From Anaerolineae bacterium (GTDB lineage Bacteria; Chloroflexota; Anaerolineae; B4-G1), in the NCBI GenBank assembly GCA_030612585.1, contig JAUWNP010000007.1:1-55360 (forward strand): a stretch of 55,360 bases of DNA, read 5' to 3'. Numbering within the stretch: position 1 is the first letter of the stretch; every line of letters starts with the position of its first letter. Of this stretch, positions 33,878 through 42,413 are shown in pieces. The notes under the pieces are model-generated. The model made no database searches and was not told the origin of the DNA. It saw nothing but the letters and a program-made list of their open reading frames with translations. A program made the translations under genes and the position numbers.

Positions 33878-34234
33878 ATGCTGGATAAAAATGGCCTGCC
33901 GATAAAAAGAGACCCCAAATTAGTCGCGCTCACCCTGGTACTGTGGGCGCTCACTGGTGTGGTGAGTTTCCTGGAGATTCTCACTGTTCGGGCTATCGTA
34001 ATCAGAATGTACGCCCACTTTGCCATGACCTACGGGTTCTACGCCCGTGGGTACATGGCTGCGCAGGCGTTGGGCATAGTAGCACTGATGGTTATGAGCA
34101 TCGTATGCATCGGGGTGGCTATTGGATGCGGGGAATATCATCTCAAGCATTTCGGCCAACCTCAATCCTGGAAACTCTTCAGTCGGACGATAGCCGCCGA
34201 GGTGGCCGTCCTCGTCCTGGCGCTCTTCATCTGA
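33878..34234 (+). CDS. Small membrane protein, unknown
   Basis: A 118-residue protein with three hydrophobic segments (about 15-40, 55-80, 95-118) and a basic N-terminus. AGGAGA lies seven bases before the ATG at 33878. It starts 15 bp after the GT39 fusion gene and is likely co-transcribed. I recognise no family. Confidence 0.65.
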   Translation: MLDKNGLPIKRDPKLVALTLVLWALTGVVSFLEILTVRAIVIRMYAHFAMTYGFYARGYMAAQALGIVALMVMSIVCIGVAIGCGEYHLKHFGQPQSWKLFSRTIAAEVAVLVLALFI

Positions 34235-34277
34235 TGGCTCACCTGTGGCGCAGTGAGACTGGAAACCGGAGAGGAAA

Positions 34278-34628
34278 ATGAAGGGGTTTGACGTCCTGTA
34301 TCCTTCTCTGATGATATGTGGCCTCTTTGGTCTCATGCTCCTGGTAGGGATCGGGTGTTCCTATCTTTGGCTGGTATGGTTGAATAAGCGGGCGACGAAA
34401 TGCCCCGAGTGCGACAAGACAGGGGCTGGAGAGTTGGTGGAGAGCAAAGTGATTCACTCGCGGGTCTACACGGAATGGAAGGGTAAGCAGAGCATATTTA
34501 GCCGAGATCCGAACCGGCGGCAACTGATCCAGGTGACGGAAAAGACCTACGAGGATCATTTTGAGTGCAAATACTGTGGGCACCGGTGGACAAAAACCGC
34601 TCAGGAGAGAAAACACACGCCCCGCTAA
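34278..34628 (+). CDS. Small membrane-anchored zinc-ribbon protein, unknown
   Basis: A 116-residue protein with one N-terminal TM helix (about 10-34) and a cytoplasmic part carrying two CxxC pairs, CPEC (about 42-45) and CKYC (about 97-100), spaced as a zinc ribbon with a beta-hairpin insert. GGAGAGGAAA precedes the ATG. It follows the small membrane protein by 43 bp. Function unknown; a structural or scaffold role is only a guess. Confidence 0.65.
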   Translation: MKGFDVLYPSLMICGLFGLMLLVGIGCSYLWLVWLNKRATKCPECDKTGAGELVESKVIHSRVYTEWKGKQSIFSRDPNRRQLIQVTEKTYEDHFECKYCGHRWTKTAQERKHTPR

Positions 34629-34669
34629 TTGCTGCTTCATTCTCAGTATTTCAATTCGAGGTGCATAAG

Positions 34670-35938
34670 ATGAAAAACACAATAGTTTTAATAGGCGCCG
34701 GTAGCGCTATGTTCGGGCTTGGGACTCTGGGGGATATCTTCAAGAGCAAATCTCTGGAAGGCAGTTCCATCGTTTTGCACGACATCAACCCTCAAGCCTT
34801 GCGCAAAGTGGAGGAGATCGCGCACCAGTACATTCGAGAGAATGAGTTGCCCTATACCCTTTCCGCCACGACCTCACGCCCAGATGCCTTACAAGATGCG
34901 ACGTTCTGTATTATCTCCATTGAAGTTGGAGATCGTTATGAACTGTGGGAGCAGGATTGGAAGGTTCCTCTGCAATATGGCATTCGGCAAGTTTTCGGAG
35001 AAAATGGCGGGCCGGGCGGTTTATTCCATTCCCTACGCATCATACCTCCAATCCTCGAAATATGCGATGACATCAGCACCATCTGTCCAGACGCGCATGT
35101 GATCAACTTCAGCAATCCGATGAGCCGTATCTGCCTGACCATAAAAAGAAAGTATCCTGATCTAAGACTGATCGGTTTGTGCCACGAGGTTGCTTCACTG
35201 CCGATGCACTTGCCCCACATACTGGAAACCCCTCTATCGAATCTATCGTTCAAGGCAGGCGGGCTGAATCATTTTAGCGTGCTTCTCGAGGTAAGATACA
35301 AAGACACAGGCAAAGACGCATACCCGGACGTCCGTGAAAGAGCGCCCAAATACTTTGAGAATATGCCAGAGCGGGGTTTGTTCATGGAAATACTGAACCG
35401 ATTCGGCTATCTGCCCATAACTACTGACAGTCACTTTGGAGAATACATCCAATGGGCACACGAAGTGGTTGACCACAAAGGGATTCTGGACTTCTATTCT
35501 ATGTATAAAGCATGGTGCCTGGAACAGGTTCCCCTGTCCAGAATCGAAGGTACGCTCGAGGAGGAATACTGGCGAGTTGTGCCAATCATGGAAGGAATTC
35601 TCACCGATTCACATCACGAAGAGTTGGCCGTAAACATCTCCAACGACGGGTTGATTGACAACCTGCCGCAAGACCTGGTCGTAGAAGTCCCGGCGATTGT
35701 GGACAAAGATGGTGTACATGGTGTAAAATTGGGAGCACTTCCCAAAGGAATCGCAGGGCTACTGTACAACCAGGTAGCCGTTCACGACTTGACGACAGAA
35801 GCAGTATTGACCGGTTCTCGTGAAGTTGCCTTGCAAGCCCTGCTGGTTGACCCGGTCGTTGACAGTGTAAAAGCCGCCGAAGAGACGTTAGACACTATTC
35901 TTAAACTCCAGAGCCGCTATCTGGGTTACATAAAATAA
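34670..35938 (+). CDS. GH4 family alpha-glucosidase (NAD+/Mn2+ dependent)
   Basis: A 422-residue cytoplasmic glycosidase with the unusual NAD-dependent oxidation-elimination mechanism. The Rossmann motif LIGAGSAMFG starts the protein. N149-P150 in FSNPMSRIC and the metal ligands C171 and H201 (GLCHEVAS, GGLNHFS) match family 4 spacing. As I recall the subgroup rule, the CHEV form marks alpha-glucosidases on unphosphorylated sugars, against CN(V/I)P for phospho-beta-glucosidases. The start at 34670 follows GAGGTG; the longer frame overlaps the previous gene. AT content is visibly higher than in flanking genes, which could mean later acquisition. It fits the alpha-glucoside theme of the window. 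Confidence 0.88.
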   Translation: MKNTIVLIGAGSAMFGLGTLGDIFKSKSLEGSSIVLHDINPQALRKVEEIAHQYIRENELPYTLSATTSRPDALQDATFCIISIEVGDRYELWEQDWKVPLQYGIRQVFGENGGPGGLFHSLRIIPPILEICDDISTICPDAHVINFSNPMSRICLTIKRKYPDLRLIGLCHEVASLPMHLPHILETPLSNLSFKAGGLNHFSVLLEVRYKDTGKDAYPDVRERAPKYFENMPERGLFMEILNRFGYLPITTDSHFGEYIQWAHEVVDHKGILDFYSMYKAWCLEQVPLSRIEGTLEEEYWRVVPIMEGILTDSHHEELAVNISNDGLIDNLPQDLVVEVPAIVDKDGVHGVKLGALPKGIAGLLYNQVAVHDLTTEAVLTGSREVALQALLVDPVVDSVKAAEETLDTILKLQSRYLGYIK

Positions 35939-35955
35939 CATGACGGGAGGTTGTA

Positions 35956-37833
35956 ATGCCTTGTGGTTACCATGACAAGATTCTGCGCGTTGATTTGACG
36001 ACCGGGAAGGTGGAGGTGGAACAACCCGGCGAGCACTTTTTCCGCACTTACTTTGGCGGCTGGGGTATGATCGCCCACTACTTGCTGCAGGAACTGGAGC
36101 CAGGGACTGATCCCCTGGGGCCGGACAACCTGCTCATCTTTGCCACCGGGGTGGTGACCGGCGCACCTGTGGGAGGCAGTGGCCGGAGCGCAGTGGGGGC
36201 CCGGTCTCCTCTCACCGGCGGCTTCGGCGAGGGAGACGTAGGCGGCTTCTGGGGGGTGGAACTGAAACGCGCCGGTTGGGATGCGATCATTGTCACCGGT
36301 CAGGCGGAGAAACCCGTCTACCTGTGGGTCAAGGACGACCAAGTAGAGATCCGCGACGGGGCTCACCTGTGGGGCAAAAAGACCGCCGAGGTGGAGGAGA
36401 CCCTGAAGGATGAACTGGGAGACAAGCGCATCCGCGTGACTCAGTGCGGTGTGGCGGGTGAGAGTCTGGTGCGCTACGCCTGCGTCATCAACGACGTCAA
36501 CCGGGCCGCAGGCCGCACCGGCCTGGGCGCGGTGATGGGCTCCAAGAACCTGAAGGCCGTCGTCGTGCGCGGGACCGGCCGGGTAGAGATAGCCAATCGT
36601 GACCAGGTGCGCCAGGTGGCGGAATGGCTGCGCGACAACTTCAAGGAGACGTGGGCCTTGGGGCTTCACGAGAATGGCACAGATAATGGCCTGCTATCCC
36701 TCAGCCAAGCCGGCGGATTGCCCACCCGCAACTTTCAGCAGGGTTCCTTCGAGGAGGCGAACAGTCTCACCGGGCAGACAATGACGGACACCATCCTGGT
36801 GGGACGAGACACCTGCTTTGCCTGCCCCGTCACCTGCAAGCGGAAGGTAAAAGTCACAGGCCGCTACGAGGTAGACCCAGTTTACGGCGGCCCAGAGTAC
36901 GAGACGGCGGCCGCACTCGGCTCCTGCTGCGGTATTGACGACCTGGAAGCCGTCGCCTACGGGAATCAACTCTGTAACGCTTACGGGCTGGACACCATCT
37001 CCACAGGCGTGACGATTGCCTGGGCTATGGAATGTTTCGAGCGGGGGCTGTTGACAGAGAAGGACACGGGCGGTCTGGAACTGCGTTTCGGCAACGTTCA
37101 AGCGATGACCAACCTGATCGAGCAGATCGCTCACCGGCAGGGGTTTGGGGACCTGTTGGCTGAAGGCTCTCTACGGGCAGCGAAGAGGATCGGGCGGGAG
37201 ACGGAGCGTTACGCTATGCAGGTCAAAGGGCAAGAGTTCCCGATGCACGAACCCCGCATCAAATTCGCCCACAACCTGGGCTACGCCACGTCGCCCACCG
37301 GCGCAGACCACATGCACAACATCCACGACGACGGCTACGCATCGGAGGGGGGCATTCAGGGCGTGCGCTCTCTGGGCATCCTGGAACCTATGCCGTTCGA
37401 TTATCTAGGCCCGGAGAAAGTGCGCCTGGCCAAGTATCACATTGACTGGCAGGTGTTCTGGAATTGCCTGGGGCTGTGTATGTTCATGCCCTACAGCAGG
37501 GAGCAGATACGCGACGTCGTGCAGGGCGTGACCGGATGGAACAGTTCCATCTTTGAACTGATGAAAGCGGGGGAAAGGGCGTTGGCCCTGGCCCGCGCCT
37601 TCAACTACCGGGAGGGTTTCACCGCCCAGGATGATGTGGCCCATTGGCGCTTCTCCACCCCCTTCGAGTCAGGCCCCAAGCAGGGGACAAAGGTACCAGC
37701 CGAGGATATCGCCCAGGCCCTCGACTTGTACTACGAGATGCGCGGGTGGGACAAGGAAACCGGAGCACCTACTACGGGCAAACTACACGAGTTGGGGATC
37801 GGCTGGGTGGCTGAACTACTCTATAGAGACTGA
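35956..37833 (+). CDS. aor: Tungsten-containing aldehyde:ferredoxin oxidoreductase
   Basis: A 625-residue cytoplasmic enzyme oxidising aldehydes to carboxylic acids with ferredoxin as acceptor. The N-terminal domain (about 1-210) has RSAVGARSPLTGGFGEGDVGG and INDVNRAAGRTGLGAVMGSKNLKA for bis-pterin tungsten binding. The [4Fe-4S] ligands are C287, C290 and C294 (CFACPVTC), with C508 in CLGLC as the likely fourth, the same arrangement as archaeal AOR. GGGAGG precedes the ATG. It starts 17 bp after the GH4 gene and ends 14 bp before the cyclic-nucleotide-binding gene, so all three may share a transcript. Aldehyde specificity is unknown. The presence of AOR implies an anaerobic lifestyle. Confidence 0.93.
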   Translation: MPCGYHDKILRVDLTTGKVEVEQPGEHFFRTYFGGWGMIAHYLLQELEPGTDPLGPDNLLIFATGVVTGAPVGGSGRSAVGARSPLTGGFGEGDVGGFWGVELKRAGWDAIIVTGQAEKPVYLWVKDDQVEIRDGAHLWGKKTAEVEETLKDELGDKRIRVTQCGVAGESLVRYACVINDVNRAAGRTGLGAVMGSKNLKAVVVRGTGRVEIANRDQVRQVAEWLRDNFKETWALGLHENGTDNGLLSLSQAGGLPTRNFQQGSFEEANSLTGQTMTDTILVGRDTCFACPVTCKRKVKVTGRYEVDPVYGGPEYETAAALGSCCGIDDLEAVAYGNQLCNAYGLDTISTGVTIAWAMECFERGLLTEKDTGGLELRFGNVQAMTNLIEQIAHRQGFGDLLAEGSLRAAKRIGRETERYAMQVKGQEFPMHEPRIKFAHNLGYATSPTGADHMHNIHDDGYASEGGIQGVRSLGILEPMPFDYLGPEKVRLAKYHIDWQVFWNCLGLCMFMPYSREQIRDVVQGVTGWNSSIFELMKAGERALALARAFNYREGFTAQDDVAHWRFSTPFESGPKQGTKVPAEDIAQALDLYYEMRGWDKETGAPTTGKLHELGIGWVAELLYRD

Positions 37834-37847
37834 TAGGAGGAAGAAAA

Positions 37848-38282
37848 ATGGCAGACGTGAAGGAAACGGTAGGCTTCTTGAACAGAGTACCGCTGTTTCA
37901 AGGCCTGAAGAAGCGCCAACTCGAACGGTTGGCCCAGAAATTCGTGCCGCGTGAGTACGCCGCTGGCAAGGCCATCGTCACCCAGGATAAGGGGGGCGAA
38001 GGGTTCTTCATCATCGCATCGGGCCAGGCCAAGGCCGTCCGCGAGCGGGCCGATGGCGACAAGGTCACAGTCAACACCTTTGGTCCCACCGACTTCTTCG
38101 GCGAGTTGGCCCTGCTGGATGACGGCCTGCGCACGGCGTCGGTCGTCACCACCGAAGCGACACAATGCCTGATCCTCACCCGCTGGGACTTTCTCGGTGT
38201 GTTGAAAGAAGACGTTGATATGGCCATCGTGATCCTGGAGGAACTGGCCAAACGCTTCCGCCTGGCGCTGGACGTGCTGTAG
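37848..38282 (+). CDS. Stand-alone cyclic-nucleotide-binding domain protein
   Basis: A 144-residue protein consisting of one CNB domain (about 10-125) without a DNA-binding helix-turn-helix. The phosphate-binding cassette FFGELALLDDGLRTASVV keeps the Glu that contacts ribose and the Arg that contacts the cyclic phosphate. It could sense cAMP or cGMP and act through protein contact. It sits directly upstream of two class III cyclase-domain genes, which makes a local second-messenger module tempting, although those cyclase domains look degenerate. GGAGGAAG precedes the ATG. Confidence 0.85.
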   Translation: MADVKETVGFLNRVPLFQGLKKRQLERLAQKFVPREYAAGKAIVTQDKGGEGFFIIASGQAKAVRERADGDKVTVNTFGPTDFFGELALLDDGLRTASVVTTEATQCLILTRWDFLGVLKEDVDMAIVILEELAKRFRLALDVL

Positions 38283-38283
38283 A

Positions 38284-38419
38284 CTGGTACCTTGGTAGAT
38301 TGGTACATTGGTAGGTTGGTAGATTGGAAATTGGGGCGATAACGCCAGTTTCCGATTTCCCAATCTACCAGTTTCCCAATTTCCCAATCTACCAATTTCC
38401 CAGTTTCCCAATCTACCAA
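38284..38419. repeat. Large hairpin of TTGGTAGATTGG words before the first cyclase-AAA gene
   Basis: TTGGTAGATTGG occurs at 38292 and 38316, and its complement CCAATCTACCA(A) at 38360, 38384 and 38408. The two groups face each other across GGCGATAACGCC, itself a short palindrome, so the whole intergenic region can fold into one long imperfect stem. Its end abuts the ATG at 38422. The same word recurs in frame inside the gene at 38661-38690. Confidence 0.85.
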
Positions 38420-38421
38420 CG

Positions 38422-41400
38422 ATGAAATGCCCAAACTGCGGCTTTGGTAATCCGCCCGGAATGAAGTTCTGCGGCATGTGTGGCACGCGCCTGGCGCGGG
38501 CGTGCCCCACCTGCGGCTTTGCCAATCCGCCAGACTTCCGCTTTTGCGGCCAGTGCGGCACGCCCCTTACCGAGTATCCAGCCTCGGCGCTATGGCCTCA
38601 GCCGCCGCCCATCGAGGATCAAGTCCCCTTTCCACCAGGCCCCACCCCGCTTACCAGTCCACCAATCTACCAATCTACCAACCTACCAACCCCCCTGCAG
38701 GGCGAGCGGAGACTGGCCACCGTCATCCTTACCGACGTGAAGGGCTCCACAGACCTACTGGAACAGATTGGCAGCGAGGCGTGGGTGGACATCATGAACC
38801 ACGTCCTCCACATCCTGGAAACAGAGGTCTACCGCTTCGGCGGCGAAGTGGACCAGTTCCGGGGCGATGGCCTGGTGGCCTTCTTCGGCGCGAAGTCGGC
38901 CCACGAGGACGACCCGGAGCGAGCGGTCCTGGCCGGACTGGCGATGCAAACAGCGATCAAGCCCTACGCCGCCGAACTGACCGAACAGGAGGGCATTGAT
39001 CTGCGGTTGCGGGTGGGCATAAACACGGGTGAAGTGATCGTCGCCAGTGTCGGTGACAGCCGCCAGTACAGCGAAGACACGGCCATGGGGTCTGGCATCG
39101 CTCTCGCCGCACGGATGGAGACGGCTGCCGAACCGGGCACTGTCCTGGTCAGCGAGAATACCTGCCGTCTGGTTAAGTCACAGTTCGAATGGGAACCGCT
39201 GGGTGAGATCACCGTCAAGGGTCTGAGCCAGCCAGTCGCCATCTACCGCCCGCTGGCTCCCCAGGCCAACGCCGAGCGGCTGCATCGCCTGCAGACTTAC
39301 GGGCTCTCCATCCCGCTGATCGGGCGTGAGGTCGAATTACGCACCCTCAAAGGTTGCGTCGAAGACCTGTACGATGGCCGGGGCGGGATCGTCATGGTGA
39401 CGGGAGACAAGGGGCTGGGCAAGTCCTTCCTGGTGGCTGAAGCGCGTCACCACTTTGCCCGCCACGGCGCGCTGCTGGCCGAAGCACACGGGACTCCCCT
39501 CCGCTTCGGGGGGGGCGGGGGGGGTGGAACTCCCCTCCGCCTCGGAGAGGCCGGAGGGGAACTCCCCCCCGCTTCGGGGGGGCCGGGGGGGGTGACCTGG
39601 CTGCGCGGGCGCTGCCGCTCCTCCGCCCAGTCATGGCCCTACTCGATGTGGTTGGATCTCCTACGGGGTTGGCTGGGGATACGCTCTGGGGAGACAGAGG
39701 AAGAAACACGAGACCGCTTCCGTCGCCAGGCCGAACTGCTGTGGGGCGACCGGTTGGCGGAGTATTATCCCTACCTGGCCACTTTCCTCTCACTGCCGCT
39801 GGAGGAGGTTTTCGCCGAGCGAGTCAAACACCTGGACGCTGAAGGGCTGCGCCAGCAGTTCTTTTTCGCCTTGCGGAGTTGGGTGGAAGTAATGGCCAAA
39901 CGAGGGCCGTTGGTGCTCGCCTTCGCGGACGTGCACTGGGCTGACACCACCTCGCTGGACCTGCTGAAGTACTGCCTGCCCCTATGCGACGACGAAGCCC
40001 TGCTCTGGTTGATCGTGTTTCGCCCGGACCGCACGGCCCCCGTCTGGGAGTTCCGTCACCGCGTCGAGACCGAGTATCCCCACCGAGTGACAACTGTGAT
40101 AATCCCCCCATTGACCGAGGCCCAGAGCGGCGAGTTCATTGACCGGCTGATCGGCCCCGAAACACTGCCGGCGGAGACGCGCGCGCTCGTCCTCGACAAG
40201 GCCGAAGGCAACCCTTACTACATGGGGGAACTTATCCGCTCCCTGATCGCTCAGGGAGTGTTGGTACAGGAGGCCGAAACGGGCCAATGGCGCGCGACGC
40301 GGGCGGTGGCTTCGCTCGACTTGCCGGACACGCTGCACAGCCTGTTACTGGCGCGCATTGACGGCCTGTCGTCCGATGAGCGGCGTGTACTCCAGATGGC
40401 TGCCGTGGTAGGGTCCGTATTCTGGTCGAACGTGCTGCAAGCCCTGGCCGGCGATGCGACCCTGAAAGCACACCTGACGGCGCTGCAACGCGCCCAGTTG
40501 ATCCAGGAACGTGGGCGTGCGCCCGACCTGGGGATGGAATACTGTTTCAAGTCCAACCTGATCCGCGACGCGGCTTATGAAAGCCTTCTCAGCGCGCAGC
40601 GAGTCACTTACCACCTCAAGGCGGCCGAATTCCTCGAAGACCTCTGTGGGCTGGAGGCCCTGACGCCGTACTATGGCACGCTGGCTTACCACTATCGCCA
40701 GGCTGGCAACCCCGGGAAAGAACTGTTCTACACTGTCCAGGCGGCCGAACAGGCGCAGAGGATCTATGCCAACGCCGAGGCGCTGGAACATTATACCCGC
40801 GCCCTCGAACTGCTGGATGAGGTTGAGGTTGAGGATGAGGATGAGAGCCGGCTTTACGCTATCCGCACCCAGCGGTTCGAGGTGTTGAATGGGCGGCGCG
40901 GGATATTCTTCCTGATGGGTGATCTCAAGGCCGGCAGGGCCGATGCCCAGGCATTGCTCCCACTGGCGCGACAGTTGGACGACGACCTGGTCTGGCTGAT
41001 TGACGCGCTACTCCAACAGCCCGGGGTGGCGGGCTGGCAAACCCAAGAGGAACTTGACGCGGGCGTGCCGATGGCCGAAGAAGCCCTGACCCTGGCCCGG
41101 CAACTGGGCGATCGCCGTCGCGAGATGCAAAGCCTGGGCGCCATCGCCAACCAGCGTCTTTGGGCCAACGACCCAACGGCGTGGGAAACCGCGGAACACG
41201 CCCTCGATCTGGCCCGGCAACTGGGCGACCGGAGTTACGAGGTCGGCATTCTCCTCGGGATGGGCGGAGTCTATGCCTGGAGCGATCAACCAGAGCGCGG
41301 CATGGAATACCTGGAGGCCGCCCTTCCCATCTGCCAGACACTGGACGACAAGATGGCTGAAATGGACCTTCTGAACCTGATCGGCCTGCAGTTTGAACGC

Positions 41401-42210
41401 AGCGGCGACTACCACCGGCTGCTGACCGAATACCACCAGAAACGGCTGCACATCAGCCATGAGATCGGCCATCGCCCGGTGGAGGGCGATGCACTGATGC
41501 ACTGCGGTCAAATTCAGAGCCTCCGCCTGGGCGACTACGAAGCGGGGTTGGCTCTGTTGGAGGAGTGCCTGCGCTTATGGGAGGGCTTTCCGGGTGAATT
41601 GTTCGCCCTGCTGCGCGTTGTCCAGATCCAGGTCGCGCAGGGCAGGTACGACGAGGCACTGGCGACCCTCGAGCGCGCGCGTCACATCGGTGAGCAGAAT
41701 ACTCGGGACATGGGGCGTGCCGGTCTGCGCCTGGTCTCGGCCATTCTCTACAACGGACTGGAAGACGAGGATCACCTGCGGGAGGCACTGGAACTCGCCG
41801 CGCAAACCTCCCAACTGGTGACCGACGCCCCGCTCACCCAGCAGTACGAAATGGCCGCCGCCTGCGAGTCGGCGACGGCACACCTGGGGTTGGCGGAGTG
41901 CGCGGCCGACGAAACAGAGCGACAGGCCCATCTTGACCAGGCCCTGGAATCGTCTCAAGTGGCGCTTGACATTTACCAGCATTTTGGGTTCGTGCAAATC
42001 ATCGAGTGCGCCAGTGAAAAGATCCTCTACCGCCACAGCCTGGCCCTGGCAGCCAATGGTCGGGAGGCGGAGGCCGCCGAATACCTCCAACGCGCCTACG
42101 ACGAAATGAAACGCAAACACGATCTGATCCCGCCCGACAGCCCCTTTCGCCGTACCTACCTGGAGAACATCCCGCTACACCAGGACATCCAGGCTGCTCA
42201 TGTTGTGTAG
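38422..42210 (+). CDS. Double zinc ribbon – class III cyclase-like – AAA/STAND ATPase – TPR protein
   Basis: A 1262-residue cytoplasmic signalling protein. Two zinc ribbons open it (C3, C6, C17, C20; C28, C31, C42, C45). A Pro-rich linker leads to a nucleotide-cyclase fold (about 95-280) with metal ligands D105 and D149 and transition-state R231. The residue expected to be Asn is A227, and the purine-recognising Lys position holds Q145, so cyclase activity is doubtful. Next come an AAA/STAND ATPase with P-loop GDKGLGKS and Walker B-like LVLAFADVHWAD (about 300-640), and TPR-like helical repeats (about 760-1240). A Gly/Pro-rich insert (about 357-391) after the P-loop is translated repeat DNA. 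No Shine-Dalgarno is visible; the hairpin abuts the start. Probably a ligand-gated scaffold. Confidence 0.85.
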   Translation: MKCPNCGFGNPPGMKFCGMCGTRLARACPTCGFANPPDFRFCGQCGTPLTEYPASALWPQPPPIEDQVPFPPGPTPLTSPPIYQSTNLPTPLQGERRLATVILTDVKGSTDLLEQIGSEAWVDIMNHVLHILETEVYRFGGEVDQFRGDGLVAFFGAKSAHEDDPERAVLAGLAMQTAIKPYAAELTEQEGIDLRLRVGINTGEVIVASVGDSRQYSEDTAMGSGIALAARMETAAEPGTVLVSENTCRLVKSQFEWEPLGEITVKGLSQPVAIYRPLAPQANAERLHRLQTYGLSIPLIGREVELRTLKGCVEDLYDGRGGIVMVTGDKGLGKSFLVAEARHHFARHGALLAEAHGTPLRFGGGGGGGTPLRLGEAGGELPPASGGPGGVTWLRGRCRSSAQSWPYSMWLDLLRGWLGIRSGETEEETRDRFRRQAELLWGDRLAEYYPYLATFLSLPLEEVFAERVKHLDAEGLRQQFFFALRSWVEVMAKRGPLVLAFADVHWADTTSLDLLKYCLPLCDDEALLWLIVFRPDRTAPVWEFRHRVETEYPHRVTTVIIPPLTEAQSGEFIDRLIGPETLPAETRALVLDKAEGNPYYMGELIRSLIAQGVLVQEAETGQWRATRAVASLDLPDTLHSLLLARIDGLSSDERRVLQMAAVVGSVFWSNVLQALAGDATLKAHLTALQRAQLIQERGRAPDLGMEYCFKSNLIRDAAYESLLSAQRVTYHLKAAEFLEDLCGLEALTPYYGTLAYHYRQAGNPGKELFYTVQAAEQAQRIYANAEALEHYTRALELLDEVEVEDEDESRLYAIRTQRFEVLNGRRGIFFLMGDLKAGRADAQALLPLARQLDDDLVWLIDALLQQPGVAGWQTQEELDAGVPMAEEALTLARQLGDRRREMQSLGAIANQRLWANDPTAWETAEHALDLARQLGDRSYEVGILLGMGGVYAWSDQPERGMEYLEAALPICQTLDDKMAEMDLLNLIGLQFERSGDYHRLLTEYHQKRLHISHEIGHRPVEGDALMHCGQIQSLRLGDYEAGLALLEECLRLWEGFPGELFALLRVVQIQVAQGRYDEALATLERARHIGEQNTRDMGRAGLRLVSAILYNGLEDEDHLREALELAAQTSQLVTDAPLTQQYEMAAACESATAHLGLAECAADETERQAHLDQALESSQVALDIYQHFGFVQIIECASEKILYRHSLALAANGREAEAAEYLQRAYDEMKRKHDLIPPDSPFRRTYLENIPLHQDIQAAHVV
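38661..38690 (+). repeat. CCAATCTACCAA words inside the cyclase-like gene
   Basis: Tandem versions of the upstream intergenic word, read in frame as PPIYQSTNLPT in the linker between the zinc ribbons and the cyclase fold. This shows the word spreading into coding sequence. Confidence 0.8.
39491..39594. repeat. G-rich palindromic repeat insert inside the first cyclase-AAA gene
   Basis: Three versions of ACTCCCCTCCGCTTCGGGGG follow each other, with runs of 7-8 G. In frame it gives a Gly-rich, Pro-rich loop next to the ATPase P-loop region. The long G runs are prone to sequencing or replication slippage, so frame integrity here deserves care. Confidence 0.8.
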
Positions 42211-42347
42211 ACAGTAGTCGCTGTCTCTAAGTCCTGGCAGCATTGGCTCCTTTCGTATGCATTGAGTCGCGCTTGCGCTGCATAACTTCGCGAACCTGGT
42301 CCAGAAGCTTCCCGGAGCGACCTCGTGTTAACGCCTCCTTGGTCGTT

Positions 42348-42376
42348 TTGACTTAGTGAAGCTTTTGCTTTATACT
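42348..42376 (+). promoter_or_regulatory. Sigma-70 type promoter of the second cyclase-AAA gene
   Basis: TTGACT (42348-42353), 17-bp spacer, TATACT (42371-42376); each hexamer differs from consensus by one base. Transcription would start about 30 nt before the ATG at 42414. It probably drives the whole run of closely packed genes up to 52531. Confidence 0.7.
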
Positions 42377-42413
42377 CCAATGGGATACGATGCGATAGAT
42401 GGTGTAGGTGGAA

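Noticed and set aside
39491..39594. Frameshift or pseudogene at the G-runs of the first cyclase-AAA gene
   Set aside because: The frame is open on both sides and ATPase motifs continue correctly, so it is an in-frame insert, though G-run length errors remain possible.
42211..42407. Small gene between the two cyclase-AAA genes
   Set aside because: No frame with a start signal; the region carries the promoter for the second gene.
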